A stretch of 64,000 nt of DNA from JBDFMH01 sp047238125 (GTDB taxonomy: Bacteria > Pseudomonadota > Alphaproteobacteria > Sphingomonadales > Sphingomonadaceae), in contig NZ_JBDFMH010000001.1 of NCBI RefSeq assembly GCF_047238125.1, positions 3,100,001 to 3,164,000 on the forward strand, read 5' to 3'. Below are positions 56,285 through 64,000 of this stretch, in pieces (positions within the stretch are counted from its first letter, which is position 1; every line of letters starts with the position of its first letter). Below the pieces are notes generated by a model that saw only the letters and a list, made by a program, of their open reading frames with translations, did not search any database and was not told the origin of the DNA. A program made the translations under genes and the position numbers.

Positions 56285-58009
56285 TCAGGCAGCCTTCGGT
56301 CGGGTGATCTGCTTCAGCACCTCGTCGCGCGGGCCGTCTGCAACGACGCGGCCCTGATCCAGCAGGATGATGCGATTGACCAGCTGGAGCAACGGCGGGC
56401 GATGGGTGACGAGCAGCAGCGTGCGATCCTGAAGTTCGGCGCCGAGCCGCTGCAACAGCGCGCTCTCGGTCTGCGCGTCCATTGCCGAGGAGGGTTCGTC
56501 GAACAGGATCAGCGGCGGGCGATTGACCAGCGCGCGGGCGATGGCGATCGACTGGCGCTGGCCGCCCGACAGCCCTTCGCCGCGATCGGCCAGCCGCAGA
56601 TCATAGCCGTTGGCGAGCTGACCCATGAACTGGTGCGTGCCCGAGATCTGCGCGACGCGGACCATTTCCGTATCGTCGAAGCCGGAGCGGGCCAGACCGA
56701 TATTCTCGCGCACCGATCCGGTCAGCAGCACGCTTTCCTGCATGGCCGCGCCCATGTTGCGGCGGACCGTATCGGGATCGAGCTGGCGGATGTCGGTGCC
56801 GTCGAGCAGCAGCAGGCCATCCGCCGGCGGATAGAGGCCGAGGATCAGCCGCAGGATGGTGGACTTGCCCGATCCTACACGGCCCAAAAGCGCGACCTTC
56901 TCACCCGGCTCGATGGTGAAGCTGACGCCGTTCAGCGCATTCTCGGATGCGCCGGGATAGCGGAAATCGACCCCGCGGAACTCGATCCGCCCGCTGAGCC
57001 GGCCGATCTGCAGGGCTTCGGCCTCGGGCCCCTCGGGCGGCAGGCTCATCAGCCCGTCGAGCTGGCGATAGGCGGTGCGCGTCGCGGTCAGCCGCGACAG
57101 CAACTGCGCGATCTGGCCGAGCGGCGCGACCGCGCGGCCGGCAAGGATCGAACATGCGATCAGCCCGCCCATGGTGAGATCGTTGTTAGCGATCATCTCC
57201 ACTCCGACCACGACCACGCCGGCATAGGAGATCGTGTTGGCGGACGTGGCGACGTTGATCCCGATCGCGGCGACCAGGCGCTGGCGCAGCGAGCTCGACG
57301 AATGTTCGTCGACCGCCTTGCCCCAGCGCTTGCGCAGCAGCGGGCCGGCGCCGGCGGTCTTCACCATCTCCAGCCCGCCGATCGTCTCGACCAGCACGGA
57401 TTGCTTGAGCAGGCCTTCGCCCATCGCGCGTGCCGAGAGCCGGTCCATCGCGGGGTGGGTGAGCCAGCCGACCAGGATCACGATCGGCACCATCACCAGT
57501 GGAACGATCACCACCGGACCGCCGATGATCGCGATCACCAGCAGCGTGATCAGGATGAACGGCACGTCGACGATCGCCGTCAGCGTCGCGGACGCGAAGA
57601 AGTCGCGCAGTGTTTCCAGCTCGCGCAGCAGTGCGGCGAGCGACCCGGTCGATCCCTTCTTCAGGTCCAGCCGCAGCGTCAACAGCCGGCGGAACACGGT
57701 ATCGCCCACGTCGCGATCGATGTCGGCGCCGGCGATGTCGACGAAATAGGCGCGCAGCGTGCGGAGCGCGAAATCGAAGATGATGACGATCGCGAGCCCG
57801 ATCGTGAGCCCGATCAGCGACGAGGTGGCATTGTTCGGAACGACGCGGTCATAGACCGTCATTGTGAACAGCGAGGTGATCAGTCCGAACAGATTGATCA
57901 TCGCCGCGGCCAGCGCGACCTTGATATAGGTCGGCCGATTGCGCTGCATCGGCTCCATCAGCCACGCGGCGAAACGCGGCTTGGTGGCGGGGGTGATCTC
58001 GTGGCTCAT
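56285..58009 (-). CDS. Type I secretion ABC transporter (permease and ATPase)
   Basis: 574 residues. A six-helix exporter domain (MTVYDRVVPNNATSSLIG, REL-ETLRDFFASATLTAIVDVPF) is fused to an ATPase with Walker A LLGRVGSGKSTILR, Q-loop, signature GEGLSGGQRQSIAIARAL and Walker B LILFDEPSSAMD. It resembles the LapB/LssB group but begins directly at the first membrane helix, lacking the N-terminal C39-like domain found in many relatives. It should export an unfolded protein to the medium or the cell surface. The start overlaps the tolC stop (ATGA). Confidence 0.9.
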   Translation of the reverse strand: MSHEITPATKPRFAAWLMEPMQRNRPTYIKVALAAAMINLFGLITSLFTMTVYDRVVPNNATSSLIGLTIGLAIVIIFDFALRTLRAYFVDIAGADIDRDVGDTVFRRLLTLRLDLKKGSTGSLAALLRELETLRDFFASATLTAIVDVPFILITLLVIAIIGGPVVIVPLVMVPIVILVGWLTHPAMDRLSARAMGEGLLKQSVLVETIGGLEMVKTAGAGPLLRKRWGKAVDEHSSSSLRQRLVAAIGINVATSANTISYAGVVVVGVEMIANNDLTMGGLIACSILAGRAVAPLGQIAQLLSRLTATRTAYRQLDGLMSLPPEGPEAEALQIGRLSGRIEFRGVDFRYPGASENALNGVSFTIEPGEKVALLGRVGSGKSTILRLILGLYPPADGLLLLDGTDIRQLDPDTVRRNMGAAMQESVLLTGSVRENIGLARSGFDDTEMVRVAQISGTHQFMGQLANGYDLRLADRGEGLSGGQRQSIAIARALVNRPPLILFDEPSSAMDAQTESALLQRLGAELQDRTLLLVTHRPPLLQLVNRIILLDQGRVVADGPRDEVLKQITRPKAA

Positions 58010-59412
58010 CGGGCCTCCTGGGCGTCCGCCGGCGCGATCTGCAGCGCATCGAGCAGCTTGCCCGTGCGCGACAACAGCACGTAGCGCGCGGCGTCAAGCT
58101 CGGCCACGCCCTGAACATAGGCGGTGGCGGTTTCAAAGAATGTATCCTCGGACGCCAGTACGTCGAACAGCGATCCGCGTGCGACGCGGAACCGTTCGAA
58201 CAGCACGTCGCGCGACTGGCGGCCGGCGACATAGCTGCGTTCCAGCGCGGCCTGCTGGGTTTCGAGCGCGGCGACGTCGGACCAGGCGATGATCGCGTCG
58301 CGGCGTCCCTCCTCGATGATGCGGGTGGCGCGCGCCTCGGTGGCGGTGGCGCGGGCCTCTGCCTGCTGCGCGCGCGAGCCGACCCCACCGAACAGCCGCG
58401 CCCGTGCCGTGATGCGGCCGCGAATGTCATAATCGCGATCGGTTTCGAACACGCCGTAACGGCCAGCGTCGATGCCGGCTGAAATCACCGGCTGGGTATC
58501 GGCGCGGGTGGCCTTTGCCTGCAGGCGCGCCGCCTCCGCCTCGGCGCGGGCGGAACGTGCGGTCGGCGTATCGGCCGCGAGCGCGGCGGCGGCATCGCGG
58601 GTGAGGCGCGGGCCGTCTGCGGGCGGTGCGCGACCAAGATTCTGCGGGGCGGCGACGCCGAACAGTTCCTCGAACTGCGCTTCCGCCCCAGCCAATGCGC
58701 GTCGATAGCGCGCGAGCCGCGTCTCGGTCGCAGTAGTATAGCTGGTGACCCGCGCGACATCACCGGGTGCCGACACGCCCTGTTCGATGCGCACGTCGAC
58801 CGCCTTGGCCAGATCCTGCTGGTTGGCGGCGAACGCCTCGCCCAGCGTCACGAGCGCGCGATAGGCATAGACGTCGTACCAGGCGGCGATCGATCGCAGA
58901 GCGACATCGCTGGCGGCATTGTCGATCCCCGCCGCAGCGCCCCGCAGCCGCGCACTGGCCGCGCCGACGCGGGCGGCGGCGGCGCCGAAATCGATCAGCG
59001 GCTGTTCCAGCGTCAGCAGCGCATCCGTCCGCCGGCTGGCGCGCGAACGCTCGATGATGTTCTGCGGATCGTTGGAGAATTCGCGATCGATCGTGCGATA
59101 AGCGCTGACGGTGGCATCGAGCCGGGGGTTGCGCGCGGCGCGGGCCTCGCTGCGCGCGGCACGGGCTTCGTCGCCGGTGGCGCGCGCCTCGCCGAGCGCG
59201 GGGTGGCGAGCGACCGCCGCGGTGATGAACTGGCGGAAATAGTCCGTCGGGGCGGCTTCCCGCGCCATCTTCAGGATCGGATCGGCTTCCCGATCGATCG
59301 CCAGCGGATCGCGCGTGGGCGCGGGAAGCACCGTGCCCTGTGCACCCGCGATCGTTGGAATTGCCACCGCAGCTGCGGCCGTCACGCTCAACCAAATACG
59401 CCTACGCGCCAT
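58006..59412 (-). CDS. TolC family outer-membrane efflux/secretion protein
   Basis: 468 residues from ATG 59412, which follows GGGGGGAAGCGC and gives the signal peptide MARRRIWLSVTAAAAVAIPTIAGA; an ATG 36 bases upstream is less likely. The mature part shows TolC repeats: AREAAPTDYFRQFITAAVARHPALGEARATG and a second copy after ARGSLFDVLASEDTFF, both Ala-rich helices with coiled-coil character. First gene of the type I secretion operon, divergent from the polysaccharide export genes. Confidence 0.88.
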   Translation of the reverse strand: MARRRIWLSVTAAAAVAIPTIAGAQGTVLPAPTRDPLAIDREADPILKMAREAAPTDYFRQFITAAVARHPALGEARATGDEARAARSEARAARNPRLDATVSAYRTIDREFSNDPQNIIERSRASRRTDALLTLEQPLIDFGAAAARVGAASARLRGAAAGIDNAASDVALRSIAAWYDVYAYRALVTLGEAFAANQQDLAKAVDVRIEQGVSAPGDVARVTSYTTATETRLARYRRALAGAEAQFEELFGVAAPQNLGRAPPADGPRLTRDAAAALAADTPTARSARAEAEAARLQAKATRADTQPVISAGIDAGRYGVFETDRDYDIRGRITARARLFGGVGSRAQQAEARATATEARATRIIEEGRRDAIIAWSDVAALETQQAALERSYVAGRQSRDVLFERFRVARGSLFDVLASEDTFFETATAYVQGVAELDAARYVLLSRTGKLLDALQIAPADAQEAR

Positions 59413-59615
59413 GCGCTTCCCCCCCAGGGAGCGTCTCTCATCAGCCAAGCAGTTGAAACCGGGAACGGAACCGCTTTCCGAAAGGACGCGCTGCCTTAGT
59501 CGCCCCGTCGGCGATTGTTAAGGCGGATTATCGCGCCCGGGCGGGCGGGCGCGCGGTCGGCGCGCGGGCGTTGCGCCGCGGCCACGGCTCCGCACGGGGC
59601 CGGAGACGCGCGGCT

Positions 59616-59644
59616 TTGACTTGGCCGGCGAAACCGGATTAAGC
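59616..59644 (+). promoter_or_regulatory. Putative promoter of the polysaccharide export genes
   Basis: TTGACT (59616-59621), 17-base spacer, TTAAGC (59639-59644) in the 293-base divergent gap between the type I secretion and polysaccharide loci. The first start codon follows about 62 bases later. The rest of the gap holds no gene. Confidence 0.45.
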
Positions 59645-59705
59645 CGCAGCGGTGCGACCGGACGGTTGCCGCACGGCCGACCGTGTCGGGCCCGTTGTGC
59701 TGGGG

Positions 59706-60410
59706 ATGACGATCATGCGTGCTGCTTGCCTGCTCCCGACCATGCTGATGCTGGTCGCCGCGACGCTCGCCGGCTGTGCTGGCAAGCGCGGTGGCAATAT
59801 CGCCTATGCGCCGGCCGGCTTCACCGCGCCCGACGCGCCGCCGCCCGCGACCGCCGCCGCCGACCACAAGCTGGGCGCGGGCGACGTGATCACGGTCAGC
59901 GTCTACCAGGTCGACAATCTTTCCGGCGAGCATACGATCGACACGGCCGGGCGGATCACGCTGCCGCTCGTCGGTGCGGTCGAGGTGCAGGGCAAGACCG
60001 CGCCCGAAGTCGCCACGCTGCTGAAGGAGCGGCTGGGCGAGCGCTATCTGAAATCGCCGCAGGTCAATGTCGGCGTGAAGAGCATCATCCAGAAGACGGT
60101 CACGGTCGACGGATCGGTCAAGCAGCCGGGCATCTATCCGTTGCCGCCGCGGATCTCGTTGCTGCAGGTGATCGCGCTGGCGCGCGGGCCGGACGAGAAT
60201 GCCAATCTGCGCCGCGTGGTCGTGTTCCGCCAGATCGGGGGGCAGCGACAGGCCGCCGCGTTCGACCTGAAATCGATCCGCGACGGCGAGATGAAGGATC
60301 CGGACATCTATGGCGACGATGTCGTCGTGGTCGATGGATCGGGCGTCAAATCCGCCTTCCGCAACCTCATGCAGTCGGTGCCCCTGCTGGCCGTCTTCGG
60401 CCCGCTCTGA
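59706..60410 (+). CDS. Wza-like polysaccharide export outer-membrane lipoprotein
   Basis: 234 residues from ATG 59706 (59715 is possible). Lipoprotein signal with LAGC lipobox, then a poly_export domain (KLGAGDVITVSVYQVDNLSGEHTIDTAGRITLPLVGAVEVQGKT) and a SLBB domain (VTVDGSVKQPGIYPLPPRISLLQVIALARGP). Forms the outer-membrane channel for exopolysaccharide, with the BY-kinase downstream as its inner-membrane partner. Similar pairs occur in sphingan loci. Confidence 0.9.
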   Translation: MTIMRAACLLPTMLMLVAATLAGCAGKRGGNIAYAPAGFTAPDAPPPATAAADHKLGAGDVITVSVYQVDNLSGEHTIDTAGRITLPLVGAVEVQGKTAPEVATLLKERLGERYLKSPQVNVGVKSIIQKTVTVDGSVKQPGIYPLPPRISLLQVIALARGPDENANLRRVVVFRQIGGQRQAAAFDLKSIRDGEMKDPDIYGDDVVVVDGSGVKSAFRNLMQSVPLLAVFGPL

Positions 60411-60440
60411 GCGGCGTCAATCACAGGACAAGAACCGGTT

Positions 60441-62702
60441 ATGAGCGACGAGGAACCAGCGGGGCAGCCGCCCGAACGCGCCAGCATGCGCGAGCTTGCG
60501 GAACGGTCGCGCGGGGTGCCCGCGCAGGGCGGCGGCGGAGCGCTGGCGCTGCCGGCGCAGATGGGCGGCCATGCCGCAATGGATTCGACGAGCTATCTCG
60601 ACGTCTGGCGCACGATCATGAAGTGGCGCTGGCTGGTAATCGGGGTCACGATCGCGTTGATCACCATTGCGGTCGTGGTGACGTTGCTGACGACCAAGAT
60701 CTACCGCGCATCGGCACAGCTCGAAATCTCGGCCGAAGAGGTCAAGGTGATCGATACCGAGGAATCGGCCGCCACCTCGATGCAGCTCGCGCGATCGGAC
60801 TATCTGCGCACGCAATATGGTCTGCTCGAGAGCCGGTCGCTGGCCGAGACGGTCGCGCGGCAGCTGAACCTGGCGAACACCGATGGCTTCGGCAAGGACG
60901 GCGACGAGCCGCCTGCCGACCAGATCGCGGCGCTCGACCAGGCGGTGCGCCGCCTGCAGGAGAATTTCAACGTCCGCCCGGTGACGGACAGTCGGCTCGT
61001 TGCGATCGAATATGACAGCGCGAACCCCGAACTGGCGGCACGCATCGTCAATGCCTATGCGCAGGCGTTCATCGCATCGAACCTCGACCGCAAGCTCGAC
61101 TCCACCGCGATGACGCGCGACCTGCTCGAGAAGCGGCTGGCGGGGCAGAAGGCCAAGCTCGAGGAGTCCGAGCGCGCGGTGACCGAATATGCGCGGCAGG
61201 CCGGCATCATCAACGTGGCCGGCACCGGCACCAACAGCGGCGAGACCGGATCGCTGACCGCGGCATCGCTGGTCGATATCAACGGCGCGCTGGCGCAGGC
61301 GCAGCAAGACCGGATCACTGCCGAGCAGCGTTATCGCCAGTCGGTCGGCGGGGCGACGACCGAGATGCTGTCCAACGCCACGATCCAGGGCCTGACGTCT
61401 GCCAAGGCGCAGCTGCAGGCCGAATATCAGGAAAAATCGAACCTCTATCAGGCCGATTTCCCGCTGATGGTGCAGATGCGATCGCGGATCGAGGCGATCG
61501 ACAAGGATATCCGTGCCGAGACCGCGCGGGTGCGCAGCGCGCTGCGATCCGAATTCGCCGCTGCCCGGGCGCGCGAGGGCGAACTGCAGGCGAAGGTGAA
61601 CCAGCTCAAGGGATCGGTACTCGATTTGGGCGACCGCAGCATCCAGTACAATATCCTGCGGCGCGAGGTGGATACCAACCGCCAGCTCTATGACGCGCTG
61701 CTGGGCCGGTTCAAGGAAGTGGGCGTGGCCGACGGCATCGGCACCAGCAATGTCGCGATCGTCGACAGCGCCAAACCGCCACGCACACCGATCCGCCCGA
61801 ACTTCCTGTTCAACCTGGCGCTGGGCGCGGTGCTGGGCCTGATCTTCGGCCTGATGTCGGCCTTCGTTGCCGAATTCATGGACGATTCGATCAAGGTGCC
61901 CGACGATATCCAGGCCAAGCTGAAGCTGCCGTTGCTGGGGGTGATCCCCAAGGCGCAGTCCGGTGTGCCGATCGTCCAGCAGATCGCCGATTCCAAGAGC
62001 CAGATCGCCGAGGCCTATTTCTCGGTGCGCACCAGCCTGGAATTCGGCACGTCGCGCGGGGCGCCCAAGACGCTGCTGATGACATCGGCGCGACCGTCAG
62101 AGGGCAAGTCGAGCTCGTCGTTCGCGATCGCGCAGTCTTTCGCACGGCTGGGCAACAAGGTGCTGCTGGTGGACGGCGACCTTCGCAAGCCATCGCTGAC
62201 CGCGACCGCGCCCGACGCGCACGGCCTGTCGAACCTGCTGACCGGATCGGACGATATCGAAGGCGCGATCTATCCGACCAGCGTCGAGAACCTTCAGCTG
62301 CTGCCGTCCGGACCGGTGCCGCCGAACCCGGCCGAGCTGCTGGCCGGACGCCGCATCGCCGAGGTGCTGGCGATCCTGACCGAGCAGTTCGACATCATCA
62401 TCATCGACGGGCCGCCGGTGATGGGCCTGGCCGATGCGCCATTGCTGTCGTCTCTGACCGAGGCGACTGCCTTCCTGCTGGAGGCCGGCACGCGCCGGCT
62501 GGTGGCGCGCAGCGCGATCCAGCGGTTGCAGGCGGCCGACGCCCAGATCGTGGGCGGGGTGCTGACCAAGTTCGACGCGCGCTCGACCGGGCTCGGCTAT
62601 GGCTACGGCTATGGCTATGGGTACGGCTATGGCTATGGCGCGACCTATGGCGGCGCGCGCCCGGCCGAGAAGCGGATCACGCTGGGCCGCCGTTCTTCGT
62701 GA
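60441..62702 (+). CDS. Polysaccharide co-polymerase and BY-type tyrosine autokinase (Wzc-like)
   Basis: 753 residues. A Wzz domain with membrane helices at about 63-86 and 455-475 and a long periplasmic coiled coil between, then a cytoplasmic BY-kinase domain: Walker A SARPSEGKSSSSFAIA (about 548), Walker A' VLLVDGDLRKPSLTA (about 575) and Walker B IIIIDGPPVMGLADAPL (about 652). The C-terminus is the tyrosine cluster, here a Gly-Tyr repeat (GYGYGYGYGYGYGYG, about 719-733). Cycles of phosphorylation of this tail control chain length and export. No cognate phosphatase is in view. Confidence 0.93.
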   Translation: MSDEEPAGQPPERASMRELAERSRGVPAQGGGGALALPAQMGGHAAMDSTSYLDVWRTIMKWRWLVIGVTIALITIAVVVTLLTTKIYRASAQLEISAEEVKVIDTEESAATSMQLARSDYLRTQYGLLESRSLAETVARQLNLANTDGFGKDGDEPPADQIAALDQAVRRLQENFNVRPVTDSRLVAIEYDSANPELAARIVNAYAQAFIASNLDRKLDSTAMTRDLLEKRLAGQKAKLEESERAVTEYARQAGIINVAGTGTNSGETGSLTAASLVDINGALAQAQQDRITAEQRYRQSVGGATTEMLSNATIQGLTSAKAQLQAEYQEKSNLYQADFPLMVQMRSRIEAIDKDIRAETARVRSALRSEFAAARAREGELQAKVNQLKGSVLDLGDRSIQYNILRREVDTNRQLYDALLGRFKEVGVADGIGTSNVAIVDSAKPPRTPIRPNFLFNLALGAVLGLIFGLMSAFVAEFMDDSIKVPDDIQAKLKLPLLGVIPKAQSGVPIVQQIADSKSQIAEAYFSVRTSLEFGTSRGAPKTLLMTSARPSEGKSSSSFAIAQSFARLGNKVLLVDGDLRKPSLTATAPDAHGLSNLLTGSDDIEGAIYPTSVENLQLLPSGPVPPNPAELLAGRRIAEVLAILTEQFDIIIIDGPPVMGLADAPLLSSLTEATAFLLEAGTRRLVARSAIQRLQAADAQIVGGVLTKFDARSTGLGYGYGYGYGYGYGYGATYGGARPAEKRITLGRRSS
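62595..62636 (+). repeat. Hexanucleotide tandem repeat encoding the Gly-Tyr tail
   Basis: Seven in-frame copies of a 6-base unit GGCTAT (variants GGCTAC and GGGTAC) run from 62595 to 62636. They encode (Gly-Tyr)7 in the autophosphorylation tail of the Wzc-like kinase. Slippage would change the number of tyrosines without breaking the frame. Confidence 0.88.
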
Positions 62703-63940
62703 TGGCGGCGGGCGCGGGCCGGCGGTTCGATGGCTGGACCATCGCCCTGTTCGCTGCGGCCGCCGTGCTGGCGCTGGTCTGCCTGCGGACCGGGCTGGTC
62801 GACATGGCGACGCGCTCGAACCCGGCGCTTGCATTGTCGATCGATGGCGACAGCGCCAGTGCGCTGGATCGTACCGCCGCGCTGCTGATCGCCGATCCGC
62901 GCCCGGCATCGGCCGCGTTGGCGGCGGACCGGGCGCGGGGAGCGCTGGCCAGCGCGCCGGTCCTGGCGCGGCCGTTCATGGTGGCGGCGCTGGCCGCCGA
63001 CCGGCAGGGCGAAACTCGCCGCGCGACAGAATTGATGCAGACTGCCGTCACCCGCGATCCGCGCAGCGTACCGGCGCGGTTCTGGCTGCTGCGACGGCAG
63101 GTCATCGCCGGCAACTTCGCGGCCGCCCTGGGTGAGATCGACGCGCTGATCCGGCTGCGGCCGACCCAGGTGCGCGCCTTGGCGGCGCTGGCGGTACCGA
63201 TGCTGATCGACCCCGCCGGGCGGGGCGCGGTCGTCGATCGGATGGCGGCGAACCCGGGCTGGCGCGGCGTGTTCCTCGATCTGGCCCAGCGCGACAGCAG
63301 CGACCGCGCAAGCTTCATAGCGTTCATGCGCGCGCTGGCGGCGACGCCCGGCGTCGAGATCGATGATACGACGCTCGGCACCGTGCTGGTCGGGATGACG
63401 GGGCGCGGCGAATATGTGCAGGCCCACGCGCTGTACGAACGGCTTCGCCCACAGCGCAGCGGCGAACGTGGCAATCAGGTCTATGACGGCGATTTCCAGC
63501 GTCGGCCGGGGCCGGCCCCGTTCAACTGGTCCTTTGCCAGCACTGCATCTGCGATCGCCCAGATCGAGCCGCAGCCGCGCGGCGGCCCGGCGCTGGTGGC
63601 GCGCACTTTCGGGCGAGAGCCTGCCGTGGTCGCCACGCAGATGCTGGCGCTGCCGGCCGGTGGCTGGCGGTTGTCGGCGCGGATGGGGAGCGATGACGGG
63701 CCAGCGGCGGATCGGTTTCGCTGGCGGCTGAGCTGCCTGCCCGCCGATCGCGAGATCGCGCGGCTCGGCAATCCCGAAGAGTTGCGCGAGCCGCGCACCG
63801 TCTCGACCGTGTTCGCCGTGCCGCCGGGCTGCCCGGCGCAGACGCTGTCGCTGCTGGCCGAGGCCGGCGATGGGCCCGATGCCAGCCTGCGCACACTGGC
63901 CGTCGATATCCGCCGCACCGTGGAGCGACCGGTCCAATGA
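62699..63940 (+). CDS. TPR-like single-pass membrane protein of the polysaccharide locus
   Basis: 413 residues; the GTG at 62699 overlaps the kinase stop (an ATG at 62702 is equally good). One N-terminal membrane helix (about 14-32, TIALFAAAAVLALVCLRTGL), then helical repeats (ALAADRARGALASAP, ALAADRQGETRRATELMQTAVTRDP, GEIDALIRLRPTQVRALAALAV, with TPR-like Pro at unit ends) and a beta-rich C-terminal third (YDGDFQRRPGPAPFNWSF onward). No family named; similar proteins follow the kinase in sphingomonad polysaccharide clusters. The stop overlaps the next gene. Confidence 0.72.
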   Translation: MMAAGAGRRFDGWTIALFAAAAVLALVCLRTGLVDMATRSNPALALSIDGDSASALDRTAALLIADPRPASAALAADRARGALASAPVLARPFMVAALAADRQGETRRATELMQTAVTRDPRSVPARFWLLRRQVIAGNFAAALGEIDALIRLRPTQVRALAALAVPMLIDPAGRGAVVDRMAANPGWRGVFLDLAQRDSSDRASFIAFMRALAATPGVEIDDTTLGTVLVGMTGRGEYVQAHALYERLRPQRSGERGNQVYDGDFQRRPGPAPFNWSFASTASAIAQIEPQPRGGPALVARTFGREPAVVATQMLALPAGGWRLSARMGSDDGPAADRFRWRLSCLPADREIARLGNPEELREPRTVSTVFAVPPGCPAQTLSLLAEAGDGPDASLRTLAVDIRRTVERPVQ

Positions 63941-64000
63941 GCGATGATCGCCGCTATGCGATGCTGGTTACGGCCTACCTGGTGGCGGCGCTGGTGCTGG
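63937..64000 (+). CDS. Start of a membrane protein, probably polysaccharide polymerase/ligase (truncated by window)
   Basis: Only 21 residues are visible (MSDDRRYAMLVTAYLVAALV). The ATG overlaps the preceding stop (ATGA). The hydrophobic run suggests a first membrane helix; an O-antigen ligase or Wzy-type polymerase is expected at this place in such loci, but the sequence does not show it. Confidence 0.55.
   Translation, partial: MSDDRRYAMLVTAYLVAALVL

Noticed and set aside
54916..59412. The TolC-ABC-HlyD genes as a drug efflux pump
   Set aside because: The adaptor has the long type I secretion architecture and the ABC exporter is a full-length permease-ATPase fusion of the LapB/PrtD type rather than an RND or MacB system.
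59452..59500. GGAAC motifs in the polysaccharide/secretion divergent gap as EcfG promoters
   Set aside because: Neither GGAAC copy has CGTT at 16 or 17 bases.
1..64000. CRISPR arrays, prophage, insertion sequences or further tRNAs
   Set aside because: No regularly spaced direct repeats, integrase/transposase domains, or other cloverleaf sequences were seen on either strand.

Overview
The window is GC-rich, densely coded alphaproteobacterial chromosome, most likely from a sphingomonad (Sphingomonas or a close relative). The pointers are a complete PhyR-NepR-EcfG general stress module with a PhyP-like protein beside it, a MucR-type regulator, a TorF-family porin, the order phoH-ybeY-corC, split gcvPA/gcvPB genes behind a tandem glycine riboswitch, and a sphingan-like polysaccharide export locus. 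No phage, transposase, integron or CRISPR array was seen. Genes are tightly packed, with many 4-base stop/start overlaps.

Layout. 1-5.6 kb: start of ispH (cut by the window edge), a lipoprotein, tRNA-Gly(CCC), trmB, a ChaA-like antiporter, a PQQ sugar dehydrogenase-like protein and a CorC-like CBS protein. 5.6-12.1 kb: a long leftward housekeeping run (ybeY, phoH, miaB, fur, mucR, rimI, tsaB, malonic semialdehyde reductase-like, nfu). 12.3-14 kb: two outer-membrane proteins; the TorF porin has its Shine-Dalgarno sequence inside a hairpin. 14-24 kb: catabolism (M20 peptidase, thiolase, MaoC, PutA, hotdog thioesterases, SCP2) with one palindromic operator repeated at two promoters. Inside this stretch, 21.4-23.8 kb, is a compact unrecognised operon: a 48-residue peptide, two diverged paralogous cupin-like proteins (one with a histidine triad, one without) and a lone winged-helix regulator. 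24-30 kb: nagZ, scpAB, tatABC and a phospholipase D-like protein.

30-34.5 kb is a general stress response island: entericidin, a candidate EcfG-dependent small RNA with two C-rich loops, PhyP-like histidine kinase homologue with a degenerate ATP-binding domain, nepR, phyR, a 47-residue membrane peptide behind a perfect EcfG promoter, and ecfG. 34.7-41 kb: glnE, bcp, a ferritin-like protein, an M23 peptidase, erpA and xthA. 41-47.4 kb: tamB and tamA. 47.6-52.4 kb: glycine cleavage genes. 52.5-54.9 kb: an accessory methyltransferase and a pyruvyl transferase with an AT-richer flank. 54.9-59.4 kb: a type I secretion operon with no visible substrate. 59.7 kb to the end: polysaccharide export (Wza-like, Wzc-like BY-kinase ending in a Gly-Tyr repeat, a TPR-like membrane protein and the start of a membrane protein).

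The two most novel candidates are the peptide/cupin-pair operon (21395-23771) and the EcfG-driven small RNA (30207-30306, minus strand). Everything is from reading the sequence; no database search was possible.
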